Positions 11,641 to 22,676 of a DNA stretch of 64,000 bases are shown here, one piece after another. Within the stretch, counting starts at the first letter, position 1. Every line of letters begins with the position of its first letter. Made by a program: the position numbers and the translations under genes. This DNA is from Protea cynaroides. Its lineage: Eukaryota; Streptophyta; Magnoliopsida; Proteales; Proteaceae. The notes under the pieces were generated by a model. The model did no database searches, was not told where the DNA came from, and saw only the letters and a program-made list of their open reading frames with translations. Where the stretch lies: NCBI GenBank assembly GCA_028583415.1, contig CM053270.1, positions 50,298,663 to 50,362,662 of the forward strand, read 5' to 3'.

Positions 11641-13578
11641 TTATTGACTCTGGTGCCACAGACCACATGATTGGTAATTCTAGTATATTTCATCAGTATT
11701 TTTCTACCCCTAAAATTAATACTATTAATGTGGTTGATGGGACCCTCTCCTCTGTATCAAGGAAAGGTTCCATTAGATGCACTCCTTTAACTTTGTAGTC
11801 TGTTCTTCATATTCCGAAATTTTTAATCAATCTCATGTCTATTAATCGTATTATTTCTGTTTTAAATTGCAAAGTTAGCTTTTTTCCTTCTTATTTTCTG
11901 TTTTAGGATCTGGACACAGAGAGGACAATTAAATGTGGTAGGATGCAGGGTGGTTTGTACTTGCTTGAGGAAGGCATCCCAAAGTCGGTTTCAGCTCTAG
12001 TTTCCACAAGCCCAGTTCATCAAGTCTATTCGGCTTCCTCTGATCTTCAACAGTGGCACCAGCGTCTTGGGCATCCCTCATTTACCATTTTAGCTAGTCT
12101 TCTTCCTTCTTTAGCAAATAAATGTAAACGAAATGAGTTTTTTTGCTAAGCTTGTATTCTGGCTAAGTAAACTCGATCTTCGTATAGTCCTACCTTTAAA
12201 AAGAGCAGTACTCTTTTTCATTTAATTCATTTTGATGTTTGGGGACCAGCCAGAACTAATTTAATTTCTGGTCACCGTTGGTTTGTTACTTTTATCGATT
12301 TTTATTCTAGAACTACTTGTGTGTATCTTATGCATCATAAGAGTGAAGTTTTTCAATGCTTTCGCCAGTTTCATCAGATGATTAAAACTCAATTTCAGGC
12401 CCAAGTACAGATTCTCCAAAGTAACAATGGAAGAGAGTATCTTGAGGGTGAGTCCAATGTGCGTTGAAGTGGCCTGTGCGTTAAACGAAAGAATCACCAC
12501 CTTCTTGAAGTGGCCTGTGTTTGATGTTTTCACGCAATGTGCCGCCACAATATTGGAATGATGCCATTCTTACCTCTGCTTAACCGATTAACCGTGTCCC
12601 CAACCCAGTTTTAGAACATCATTCTCCTTTAGACCTTCTTCTTGGTGATGCTCCCCATATTGTTCATCCTAAGATCTTTGGCTGTGTGTGCTATGTGCAC
12701 AACCATCGATCTCCAGGAAATCTTGAACCCCGGGGTTCACGTTGTCTTTTTCCAAAAGGACTATCGGTGTAATCACCCACTTACCCGCTGAACCTTTGTC
12801 TCCATTGATGTTCTCTTTTATGAGCATTTTTCCTACTAGTCCCATCTTTAGGGGGAACCTACTCTATAGGAAAATGGACCTCTTATCATACCTATGGCCT
12901 CTCCTTATCCACTTCAGGGGGAGACCATAATGCATTTTTCTGAGCCTTCTCCTACTTCTCTTGAACTTGAACCCTCTGTAGCAATGGAAAAAGATCCTAC
13001 TTCACCTCATCTACAGGTTTATAGCTGTACTAGACTCAAGCGGGGAAAGACCACCACCATCAACGCACATACATACATCCCTTCGTTAGCTTTGGAGCTA
13101 GAAATTGTATCAGAAAATGAGATCCATTAATTTAGTAATATTTCTCCCTCTAAGTCAGATTTACCTATTGCTCTTAGGAAATGTACTAGGTCCTATACTC
13201 AACACCCTATTTCTTAGTATGTGTCTTATAAATCGTTGTCTCCATCATACCTTGCTTTTGTTTCCACTTTGTCTTTTGTGTCTATTCCCAAACATTGGCA
13301 AGATGCAATTGCAGATACGAGATGGAAAGCAGCTATGGTTGAGGAAATGAATGTCTTAAAAAAAATGAGATATGGGATCTTGTTGGCCTTCCATCATGGA
13401 AGATTGTTGAGTGCAAATGGATCTTTACCATCAAGCAAAAAGAAGATGGGTCAATAGATATGTACAAGGCCAGATTAGTAGCTCGAGGATTTACATAGAC
13501 CTATGGAATTAACTATTAAGAAAACATTTGCACATGTGGCAAAAATGACTACTATTCGTGTCATTTTAGCTTATACAG
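11641..13578 (+). pseudogene. Copia protease, integrase and RT N-terminus (broken)
   Basis: Protease: IIDSGATDHMIGNS at about 11638, with the D-S/T-G-A active-site triad intact. GAG-pre-integrase: QQWHQRLGHPSF at about 12045. Integrase core: FDVWGP, then FIDFYSR (first catalytic Asp at about 12295) and QSNNGREY (12420, the second catalytic Asp replaced by N in the usual SDNG). RT start: PKHWQDAIADTRWKAAMVEE (13291), then WDLVGLPSWK and KARLVARGFT in shifting frames. RT is cut at 13578 by the gypsy insertion and continues at 27772. Numerous stops and frameshifts, and a changed integrase residue, mark it as dead. Confidence 0.85.
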
Positions 13579-14474
13579 TGTCACACCCCAATTTCGACTG
13601 AACTAGAAGTGTGAGTGAACCGCCACTAAACCAACGGTTCACACCAGGATCTCAATAAGATCGTATCCACTAATACAAACCATTGCACATAACCATAATC
13701 AAGATATAAATAAATACAGCGGAAGTCTTAAATTAAATGAACTGAGTTCTACATTGTAAGTATAGTAACCAATTATTCTCTACACCAAAACGTAAATAAA
13801 ATATCTTTACACAATTTATGAATCCAACTGAAATAAAATAAAACCATCCTAGAGGTACACGTAGAAAGGGCACTCGCATGAAGCGTCATGCTCGTCCTCC
13901 CCTGCTTGCACTTATAAAGCAGCAACACCTCCATATACTGGAGCGTCCACGTAGTCCTCCATAGTATAACATGCATCAACATCTAAAAACATGTATATAT
14001 ACAAGGGTGAGTTCACAACTTAGCTCAATAAGAAAATCAGACAATGCAACAAGCAACATGCATGAGTAACATTCACATTATGGTCTGGTTTTAAGTTTGC
14101 AATGTGCTATAGAAAGGATTGGCGGCCACCGCACCTCTATACACGAGTGTGTGAATCCATCCAATGTATTAAACACCACTGTCGTCCCACATGCACCCAC
14201 TATGGAATAGAGATAGAGCTAAAGTGTCCGGATCACACACCGTCAACACTTCCCCTGATACCCTACCCATACCAACACGTCAGTCCCTATTGGCGAGGGC
14301 TTGCAAACTGGGCTCGCAACTAACCTGTAAGACCCGCACTCCGTAAATCCGGTCTAAACCTTGGTTTTGTGTCGTAGCAGGTCTTCCGATCATCACCGGG
14401 CCAGACGGAACGAGCGGATGACAAGTAGGTACGAAATCGGACCAAAGACGATCAAATCAACATGATTTTATGTT

Positions 14475-14504
14475 GACCGGTCGATGGTACCGGTCGACTG
14501 GTCA
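14475..14504. promoter_or_regulatory. Motif cluster upstream of LTR promoter (A)
   Basis: Three near-palindromic sites GACCGGTCGA, TACCGGTCGA and CTGGTC lie in 30 bp, about 120 bp before the TATA box. The same arrangement recurs at 24190-24220. It may be a protein-binding array. Confidence 0.55.
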
Positions 14505-14621
14505 GCTCTGCGCAGCTGAATGTGGAAATCCGGAAATTGACTTCTGAGGGTCCCACTTTCCTGATTTCGAATCCTAAGACTTTCCTAATCCTAATAGGGT
14601 TACTAAACCCTAATTCTAGCC

Positions 14622-14629
14622 TATAAATA
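14622..14629 (+). promoter_or_regulatory. LTR TATA box (A)
   Basis: TATAAATA lies about 300 bp into the LTR, followed by a purine-rich leader. The counterpart in the 3' LTR is at 24337-24344. Confidence 0.7.
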
Positions 14630-15054
14630 CACCCTTAAACCTCTTCAAATCCTTTCCATTATCTCTCATAAACCTTAGAGAAGAGAAGGAGGTTGGAAAG
14701 GAGAAGGAGCTAGGAAGAAGAAGAAGGTGCCGCCATTACCGTTCGACGACGCTCACGTTACGCCAGTCAACGGTAAGTGTTTGAATCAATCTTCTTACCC
14801 TATGTTAGTTGTGTGGGTGGATCAATACCATGTAAAGTAGGTATTGATCTAAACCCTAAATTGGCTAATAAACCCTAGGTTGCCGTCAAACCCTAGATTC
14901 GAGTTCCGAGATGATATTCATCGGAATAAGACTCGAATGAGTTGGGGATAACTCTAACTCAAAGATTAGACTTAGAATGGATAGGAGAAACCTTGGAAAT
15001 CCATGGAGGATGATCGACGGCAGTCGAAAAACCCATGTATGGTCTTCCGGAGAC

Positions 15055-15200
15055 ATACCGGTCGACTATACCGGTTGCACACCGTGCGACCGGTATATTG
15101 CCACCGGTATCCCTCGGGAGGCTGGTCTGTGGGGACCGGCTGACCAACCGGTCACTGATCTTTCCCACAGAGCTGCGACCGATACATGCCACCGGTCAGC
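15055..15200. promoter_or_regulatory. Second LTR motif cluster (A)
   Basis: At least nine ACCGGT/ACCGGC-centred sites lie in 146 bp, several joined as CCGGTCGAC. It lies between the putative first and second exons of the LTR transcript. Its copy in the 3' LTR is 24771-24916. Confidence 0.55.
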
Positions 15201-16220
15201 TCTGTGAGGGTATTTTGTAACTATGTTGGTTTTCGACCAACATGAAACCCTGAGCAATATATTCTAATGAAACCCTAATAACATTGTAGGACTTTGTGAC
15301 TTCCCGTTTGGATCTTGCGATGTGGATCAAGCTAACAAACGAGCGTCAGGTAAGGGAATCTGACTTAAACCTAATAATTAATGGACAGTAAATCGTTGTT
15401 AAATCACCTGATTATATATGATGTGATGTTTGTGCATATTCACATGTCATTTTTTATTTTCAGTTATTATTACTGTTCATGCATTGATAGGATGTGATTG
15501 TTATGCATGTGATTGTTTTCGTTAGTGTGTGGAGTAGGGCATGGGCCTGGGATCGCTCCTCACACAAGTACCTTTTGTAGTATTCTATCTTAACATGCTT
15601 GGTACGGGTGGGGCATCAGGGGAAGGTCGTGGTACGGTGGTCTCCGATATTGATGTTGGCGTGGCCATGGTTATGTGGCACTGTGGTCTCCGAGTCGACG
15701 CTGGCTTGTCCACAATGCTTTAGCTCTATCTCTATGCCGTAGGGAGTTATGTTGGGATAGGGTCTACCTGCGTTATGTATCTATCCTAGTGGGTTAGTTG
15801 CGGATAGGGCATCAGGGGAGGTGTGGGAATGCCTTAGCTCTATCTCTATGCCGTAGACGGCTGTCTTTGGGATAGAGCATACATTGATGACATATAGGAT
15901 TGGTTAGTTGCGAGCCCGGTTTGCGAGCCCCGACCCGATAGGGGCTTAGGTAATTGGTATGGGTAGAGCATCAGGGGAGGTACGGGGGTATCTTAGCTCT
16001 ATCTCTATTCCATGATGGGTGCATGTGGGCCAATGGGGTGTGATCCATGAGGTGCCACACACTCGTGTATAGAGGTGCGGGGGCCACCAAATCTTTCTAT
16101 AGCACATTGCAAACTTAAACCAGACCACAACATAAAATGATTGTTACTCATGCATAATATTGTGAAATTGTCTGATTGTCTTACTGAGCTATGTTGTGAG
16201 CTCATCCTTTGTATATATAC

Positions 16221-16328
16221 ATGTTTTTAAATGTTGATGCAGGTTATACAGTGGACGACTATATGAACGCTCCGGCGTATGGTGGTGTAGCTGCTGACGG
16301 ACGTAGGGCGGGAGAGGGACGAGCATGA
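16221..16328 (+). pseudogene. LTR small reading frame, frameshifted copy (A 5' LTR)
   Basis: It begins like its 3' LTR counterpart (MFLNVDAGYTVDDYMNAPAY) but small indels after GGVAA change the frame, so the cysteine-rich end is lost and a stop falls at 16326. The intact version is at 25935-26078. Confidence 0.6.
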
Positions 16329-16655
16329 CGCTTCATGCGAGTGCCCTTCTCGCGTGTACTTGTGATTGGATTTTATTTATTCGTTTCAGTTATTTTCGTT
16401 TGATATTAAAGAGATGTAAAAGATATTTATTTATGTTTGGGCTTAAATAATTGGATACTTATTTAATTTATCAATAGATACTCAGTTTATTCTATTTTAA
16501 AGACTTCCGCTGTATTATTTATATTCTGATTGTGGTTATGTGTAATGGTTTGTACGAGTGGACACGGCCTATTCGAGATCCTGGTGTGAACCGTTGGTTC
16601 AATGACGGTTCACTCACACCATTCTGGTTGGATCAGAATTTGGGGTGTGACAACT

Positions 16656-16667
16656 TGGTATCAGAGC
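16656..16667 (+). promoter_or_regulatory. Primer binding site (A)
   Basis: TGGTATCAGAGC, three bases after the LTR end, is a perfect complement to the initiator tRNA-Met 3' end. Confidence 0.9.
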
Positions 16668-16975
16668 CCTCGGGCTCTGTCCACAAACCATATTGCACCT
16701 AACTAAGTCGATGAACTGAGTTAGGAAATTTAAAATTTTTAATACAAACACACCCTAAGCATTGTTTGATACCTGAAACCGATTAAGAAAGAGAATAATA
16801 TACTATTCTAAATATGGAACTTAACATGTGCACATACACTAGTTTGGTGAAACATAAAATTTTCATTAAAAGAAAAGTGTATCAAATGTACTAGTACTAC
16901 AGGGTACAGTCTACAAACCGGACAGTTATCCTGTTATATGAGCAATCAAAAGAGAAGAAAATAAAAGGGGGACAA

Positions 16976-18223
16976 TCATGGGGTAGGGGGCCTAGGAGGA
17001 ATAGGGTTTGCTATATCATAATCTCGCTCGTAAGCGACCCTAAGCCAATGTACCTGATCCTGAGTCACCCGTAGGCTACGAGCCAGACGTCTCAACTCCT
17101 GACCCATCTCCCGCTGAGACTCTAGGATGATCCTTTGGGTGTCCCTGATCTCAGTGAACATACTCAACACCGGGTCTGGGAAAGGATGAGACGGTCCGGC
17201 GGTAAAGGTAGATGGTGGTGCTGTAGGTGTAGGCTGTGGAGCTGGCGCTGGTACACCCTCGGCCCTATCCTCGTCATCATCACGCTCGAGCTCGGCTGCA
17301 TAGGCCGCATTGGCTGCTGCTGCTACCCTCCCGAGTGGGCGAGGGCGAGCCTCCAACTCGTCATCGCTAACAGGTAGGTCAACCATCTGCATCCTCTGAA
17401 TGGCGTCCCAGTCTATGTCGGAGGTCATAGTATCCTCAACGGTCACCTCGCCTCTCATGCTTACGCCCAGGCGACGTAGCAGGAAGGTAATGAGACGACC
17501 GTATGGAAGGTTACTGGCCTGATCGGCCAGGGTCGCCTGATGCATGGTCTTGATGATAAGGTAAGGGAGAGAGACCCGCTCCCCGGTGCATACGCAATAG
17601 GTGATGTACTGAGTGAGCTGGGATAACTCACTATAGTGGCTGCTCTGGGGCACGATGTTGTGCTGAATGATGCGACTGTATACCCGAGGTACAGGTCTCA
17701 AGCTAGCCGCCTTCATAGGAGCTCCAGGGTTTAGTATCTGATCCGCTATCTCTCGGCGCAGATCCTCAGTCAGATAGCCCTTCGCTTTGGGAGGGCAATA
17801 CATTAGGTCTCCATCATTAAGAACCCCTAGAAGGTCGGCCAGCTGGTGGGTGTTGAAAGAGATATGTACACCCCTGCCATAGCTAGTGATGCGCAAATCC
17901 CTACCCTGGTTGGGATCGTTAACATCTCCGTGCAGCTCCAGGTTAGCATAGAAATGCTTAACCAAATTGGGATGGGTGGTATCAGTATAGGATATTACCG
18001 GTACCCACCCAAGCGCGTTGAAAGCGGCACGCACGTCGAATCTCTCCAGCTGATCCAGGTTAACCCGGCGCCCAGATTCTATGCTCTTGTTATCAAACCA
18101 TGGGAACCGAGCCTGTGCCTCTATAGAACGAAACCAGTGTTCGTCAAATTGGGGAACTGGTGGCTAGGGAGCACGTGAACTCGAGCTATGAGGACGTTTC
18201 CCAAGAGCACGTCGGGGAGCCAT
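16976..18223 (-). pseudogene. Antisense gene of element A (plant transposon-protein-like)
   Basis: A 415-codon minus-strand frame from ATG 18223 to a stop at 16976, broken only by a TAG at codon 20 (18164-18166). Otherwise it is open for 352 or more residues. The N-terminal two-thirds resembles, from memory, the 'putative plant transposon protein' domain (PF20167): GWVPV at the start, HPNLVKHFYANLELHGDVN, LRITSYGRGVHISFNTHQLA, then LRPVPRVYSRIIQHNI. A Pro/Ala/Asp-rich linker follows, then a basic, coiled C-terminus (RLARSLRVTQDQVHWLR). Homologues occupy the same place in elements B and C. Biochemical function is unknown. It lies antisense between primer site and gag, with its own putative promoter and 5'-UTR intron. 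Confidence 0.75.
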
Positions 18224-18229
18224 TTTAAA

Positions 18230-18670
18230 CTGCAAAACAAGGGAGAACAAGAGGAAAACGTCAGAAATTGTCGAAATTTCGGCAGCATAACGACAGTAAA
18301 TTGGGAAAAAGCCTCGAACTCACCCAAAAACATGGGGAGGAGGACTTACGTAACCCCCACACTCTTCGACAAATCAATCACAAGCAATTCCAATAAGAAA
18401 TTTAAGAAATTTAAGAAAAAAAATCAAGAAACTCGAAAATTTTGGAAAACCTAGGTCAAAACATGTAAAAAATTCGATTTTTATGAAAACCGTTTGGTGA
18501 AACCCCAAATTGGTTGAGGGCTTTTGCTCTTGGGGGTCCCTAAACCCTTTCCAAGCCGAAGGAAAAGAGTTCCTACGGTTGGAACATCTCAATCAATGAA
18601 AAACCTAAATTTCTACATATAGACGATATGAAAAATTTGTAAAAACATGAGAGAGAAGGAAGAGACTTAC
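18230..18670 (-). other. Putative 5'-UTR intron of antisense gene (A)
   Basis: On the minus strand, CTCCAG|GTAAGTCTC (18671/18670) is a strong donor and TTTTGCAG|TTTAAAATGG (18230/18229) a strong acceptor six bases before the ATG. The equivalents in B (430 bp) and C (434 bp) have the same position and almost the same length (441 bp here), which argues that the intron is used. Confidence 0.55.
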
Positions 18671-18813
18671 CTGGAGACGATGTTCTATGTCTTGAACGGA
18701 AGAAAACGGCTTCTAAAGTCACCGGTTGGACTGTAGCAACTCGGGATCCAGAGAAGAATCGCCACCGGAGAAGAGAGGAGAAAGAAAAGTGAGAAAAATT
18801 CTCACTTTTCGCG

Positions 18814-18993
18814 ATTTAAAGCCAGTTCTGGGCATACCGGTCGGCGGTTTTGCCTATACCGGTCGACCGTTATCTCCCCAGGCGTGCGACCGCTATGTTT
18901 CGGTCAGAATTTTAATTCTGACCGGTCGACTATACCAGTCGCAACCCTGTATACAGAGTGTCGACCGGTATGTTGCGACCGGTCAACACCTGA
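18814..18993 (-). promoter_or_regulatory. Putative antisense promoter with motif cluster (A)
   Basis: A TATA-like TTTAAAT lies at 18814-18820. Directly upstream on the minus strand (18833-18993) are about eight ACCGGTC-centred sites, the same motif found in this element's LTR clusters. The leader downstream (about 18725-18770) is conserved among A, B and C. Confidence 0.5.
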
Positions 18994-19147
18994 AAAGCCA
19001 GAAAAACCCTGAAATTTTTTAAAAATTAGTAGACTTAATTACTCCTTTTTATGACTGTTTCGCCTTATATTGTTCAAGACTAACACCACTATTGCTTCAT
19101 TCTCATGTGTTATGTCTTCTTCTCAGATTCAAACAGAATAGTCTGAG

Positions 19148-20418
19148 ATGGTGGGTGGAAACGGTCGTAGGGGTCGGAAGCGTCACCAGGCTAGGATGCG
19201 CCTCGAGGAAGAAGAACAGGTTGAACCAGGCCATGTCAGAGAGCCAAGCCCGGAAGTTGAGGAATAACAGGTTCCAGAGGTACCTTACCTGGCCCACCTC
19301 ACAGGAATTCTGAGACCATTGTTACAAACCTGGTCTATCAAATGCAAGCTCAGCAGAAAGAATTCCTGAGCGAGATACTGAAGATGTTCAGGCTACCGGG
19401 TTCTGTTCCCACTGGAGGTACGCCTGAGTCTGGAGAGAAAAATACTTCACAGCCAATGCAGGGTAGCCCAAGGCCGATGGGCCAAGCACAGAATGTACCA
19501 CCACCGCATTAGTTTTCGTCGCCTTCTGCGTACTCGGGAGCCTATCCGTATCCACCACCATGGTACGGAATGAACACTCAGGGACAGCATGATCTGAGCA
19601 GAGCGGTGGATAGGTTCCTAAAGTTGAAGCCTTCATCATTCACCGGTAAGACAGGGAAACCATTGTGGTCAGCACAGTGGATTGCAGAAATGGAGAAAAA
19701 CTTCCGACTGATGATCTGTACAGAGGAGGAAAAGGTCTTATTTGCCACTTATATGCTGAAAGAGGACGCAAATGCTTGGTGGAATTCTATACGGGCATAT
19801 CTGGAGACGAAACATGCACAGATAAATTGGGAAGTGTTCAAGGTTGCCTTCTTCGATAAGTATTTTCCAAAGAGCTTCAGAGATCAGATGGAGGAGTTCC
19901 TTAATCTACAACAGTCTCAGTCGACTGTGGATGCTTATCAGCATAGGTACGAAGAGTTATTTTTCTTCGCACCGGCAAGTATGCAAGAGGAAGAGACCAA
20001 GACACGTAGGTTCACCATGGGACTACGTGGAAGCATCAGAGAGCACATATTGGGTCTGGACAAGAAAATATATAATGAGGCTGTGCAGGTTGAGAGGGTG
20101 ATAGAGTCCAGTCAGAGGGATAGCTTCTTCGCCCAGAACAGAGGAATAAAGAGACCCGTTATTGAGAGTTCGAGTGGCGGTAACAATAGACCCTTCCGCC
20201 CATACAGGGCTCAGACCGCTACAGTACCTGCGAGGATCAACACGGCACCACCTGTGCCACAGAATGCCGGATTCAACCCGAATATCAAATGTTTCAATTG
20301 TCAGCAAGTGGGTCATATTGCAAGGACCTGCACTCTACCTAGGAAGCAACCTCCCAGCAAGGAAAAGTTTATGCGGTCACCACTGAAGAGGCAGCCGCAT
20401 CACCTGATGTGGTCACTG
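19148..20418 (+). pseudogene. Gag of element A (broken)
   Basis: ATG 19148 opens a basic N-terminus (MVGGNGRRGRKRHQARMRLE). A TAA occurs at 19265, a frame change near 19300 and a TAG at 19510. From 19513 the capsid region is open: LSRAVDRFLKLKP, then PLWSAQWIAEMEKNFRLM, ANAWWNSIRAYLE, FDKYFPKSFRDQMEEFL, YEELFFFAP and TRRFTMGLRGSI. The CCHC zinc knuckle CFNCQQVGHIARTC lies at 20288-20330. A frameshift near 20345 displaces the end, which in the correct frame reads AASPDVVTG up to a splice donor at 20418. Gag packages the RNA. This copy cannot give one continuous product. Confidence 0.85.
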
Positions 20419-20502
20419 GTATGACTCTATCCCTTACTATTTGGCTTACTATTTTCATTGTGTGTATGCGCATATAGAACTAAGGGATGATAAAAATTCC
20501 AG
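20419..20502 (+). other. Putative intron between gag and protease (A)
   Basis: 84 bp, starting GTATGA and ending TTCCAG. Removing it joins VVTG to IVNVAG in frame (phase 1). If it is kept, the gag frame ends at a TAG inside it, next to a conserved ATAGAACTAAG that resembles a branch site. Elements B (68 bp) and C (80 bp) have the same arrangement, so Gag-Pol may depend on splicing. Confidence 0.6.
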
Positions 20503-22676
20503 GAATTGTAAATGTAGCTGGTATACCTACCAGAGTACTATTTGACTCTGGGGCCACGCACTCCTTTGTTTCGATTTCTTTTGGGAAGCGAATGGAGTTA
20601 CCAATCAAGCACTTGAACCCAAGCTTGATAGTTCGCTCTCCACTAGGAGTCGAAGTGGCTTTGACCGAATATTATGGACCATGCACTGTATGTATTGAGG
20701 GTCGAGACTTAGAAGCAAGCCTAGTACTACTCGAGATGGCAGACTTTGATGTCATATTGGGAATGGATTGGCTAGGCCATCATTCAGCCGTCCTATTATG
20801 TGGTGAAAGGAAGCTTGTGCTTACTAACAAAAAGGGAAAGGAATATAGCTTCACTGGGATCAAGCTATCTAGGAAGCGGAAGCTGATTCTCTCCGCCCTA
20901 AAAGCTAAGAGATGCTTAGAGAAAGGGGGAGTGGGGTACCTAGTATCTGTAGTCGATATCACGGCGGAGTCACACAAGATGGAAGATATAGATGTGGTTC
21001 GAGAGTTCCTAGATGTATTTCCAGAGGAGCTTCCAGGTCTACCGTCGGACAGGGCTACAGAGTTTGTAATAGACCTTACGCCAGGTTCAGCGCCAGTGTC
21101 CAAAGCACCATACAGGATGGCCCCTACCGAGTTAAAGGAGTTGAAGACCCAATTACAAGAATTGTTAGATAAGGGCTTCATACGACCTAGCATATCACCT
21201 TAGGGGGCACCGGTATTATTTGTCAAGAAGAAGGACGGAAGTGTAAGGCTATGCATTGACTACCGTGAACTGAACAAGTTGACGATCAAGAACCGGTATC
21301 CCTTGCCTAGAATCGATGATCTGTTCGATCAGTTGCAGGGTGCAAAGGTTTTCTCGAAGATTGATCTCCGATTGGGGTATCACCAACTGAAGATCAAGGC
21401 CGGAGATATTCCGAAGACTGCTTTCAGAACGAGGTATGGGCATTATGAGTTTCTAGTTATGTCTTTCGGGTTGACCAATGCTCCAGCGTCGTTCATGGAA
21501 CTGATGAACCGAGTGTTTCATGATATGTTGGACACTTCGGTCATCGTATTCATCGATGACATATTGATCTACTCTAAGGACATGGAGACTCATACAACAC
21601 ATTTGAGGGCAGCCCTACAACGGCTGAGACAAGAAAAGCTTTATGCTAAGTTCAAGAAGTGCGAGTTTTGGCTGAAGGAAGTGGCTTTCTTGGGCCATGT
21701 TGTATCTGAAGACGGTATCAAGGTTGATCCAAGTAAGATAGCTGCTATAGTAGGATGGGAAGCACCAAAATCTGTTGCGGAGATTCGTAGTTTCCTTCGG
21801 TTGGCTGGCTATTATAGAAGGTTCGTGGAAGACTACTCCAGGATCGCTGTTCCACTCACCAGATTGACCAAGAAGGGGGAGAAATTCATATGGACAGATG
21901 AGTGCGAGAAGTGCTTTCAGACTTTGAAGTCAAGACTAGTCTCTGTACCTATCTTGACCATCCCAGAACCAAGCGTACCGTTCACCTTATATACGGATGC
22001 TTCAGGGTTGGGTATCGGGTGTGTATTGATGCAAGGAGAACATGTGATTGCTTACTCATCAAGACAGTTAAAAGAGCACGAAAAGAACTATCCTACGCAT
22101 GACTTGGAGCTAGCAGCGGTTATACATGCAATCAAGACTTGGAGACACTACTTGTACGGTGAGAAGTTTCAGATTAAGTCAGATCACAAGAGTTTAACTT
22201 ATCTTTTTACTCAGAAGGATCTGAATATGAGACAGAGGAGATGGCTGGAATTGTTGAAAGATTATGATTGTGACATCCAGTACCATCCGAGTAAAGCAAA
22301 TGTTGTGGCTGACGCCTTAAGCAGAAAGTGGGCATCGAAACCTGAGGTAGGACCAAGTACAAATACTGCATTATGTGCCGCAGCCTCAAGTTCAATCGAA
22401 GGTGATGAAGAGTATATAATTGAAACTACAGAAGATCCAGTCGAGCAAGGCTTAATTCATAAGTTCACCATGATGTTCACAGCCTTGAAGATCTCACCGG
22501 ATCTAGTTGATGAAGTCAAGGTAGCAATCCTACAGGATCCACATCTCAAGGCATGCAAGAAGACTTAGAGAAGGGTACAAGCAATCCTGACTTTATCTTG
22601 GATTCAGACAAGGTACTCAAGTATCGTGGACGGTTTTGTATACCTGAGAGTGAAGACTGCAATATCAGAGATTGAG
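20503..22676 (+). pseudogene. Element A protease, RT and RNase H (broken)
   Basis: Protease: VLFDSGATHSFVS with the DSG active site (20540). RT: YRMAPTELKELKTQLQELLD, then an in-frame TAG at 21200 where the family has W (SP-stop-GAP), then KKKDGSVRLCIDYRELNKLT, SKIDLRLGYHQ, YEFLVMSFGLTNAP and catalytic VFIDDILIYSK (21550). RNase H: FTLYTDASGLGIG (first Asp), ELAAV and VVADALSRK (22296-22322). A frameshift near 22553 and a TGA at 22674 separate it from integrase. The RT and RNase H residues needed for catalysis are present, so damage is by stops, not by active-site loss. Confidence 0.9.

Larger units (their letters stand above)
14326..16652 (+). repeat. Element A 5' LTR
   Basis: 2327 bp, TGTAAGACCC...GGTGTGACA. 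From left to right it holds a GACCGGTC motif cluster (14475-14504), a TATA box (14622), a purine-rich leader, a splice-donor-like CGGTAAGT (14771), a second motif cluster (15055-15200), a 60-nt putative exon (15290-15349) ending CAGGTAAGG, a long unexplained middle, and a small reading frame after GATGCAG (16243) that is frameshifted in this copy. Confidence 0.93.

Noticed and set aside
14959..15257. Several overlapping open frames around the second LTR motif cluster of A (and 24675-24973)
   Set aside because: All six frames are GC-rich and open on both strands. The pattern follows the palindromic motif array, with no codon-type divergence.
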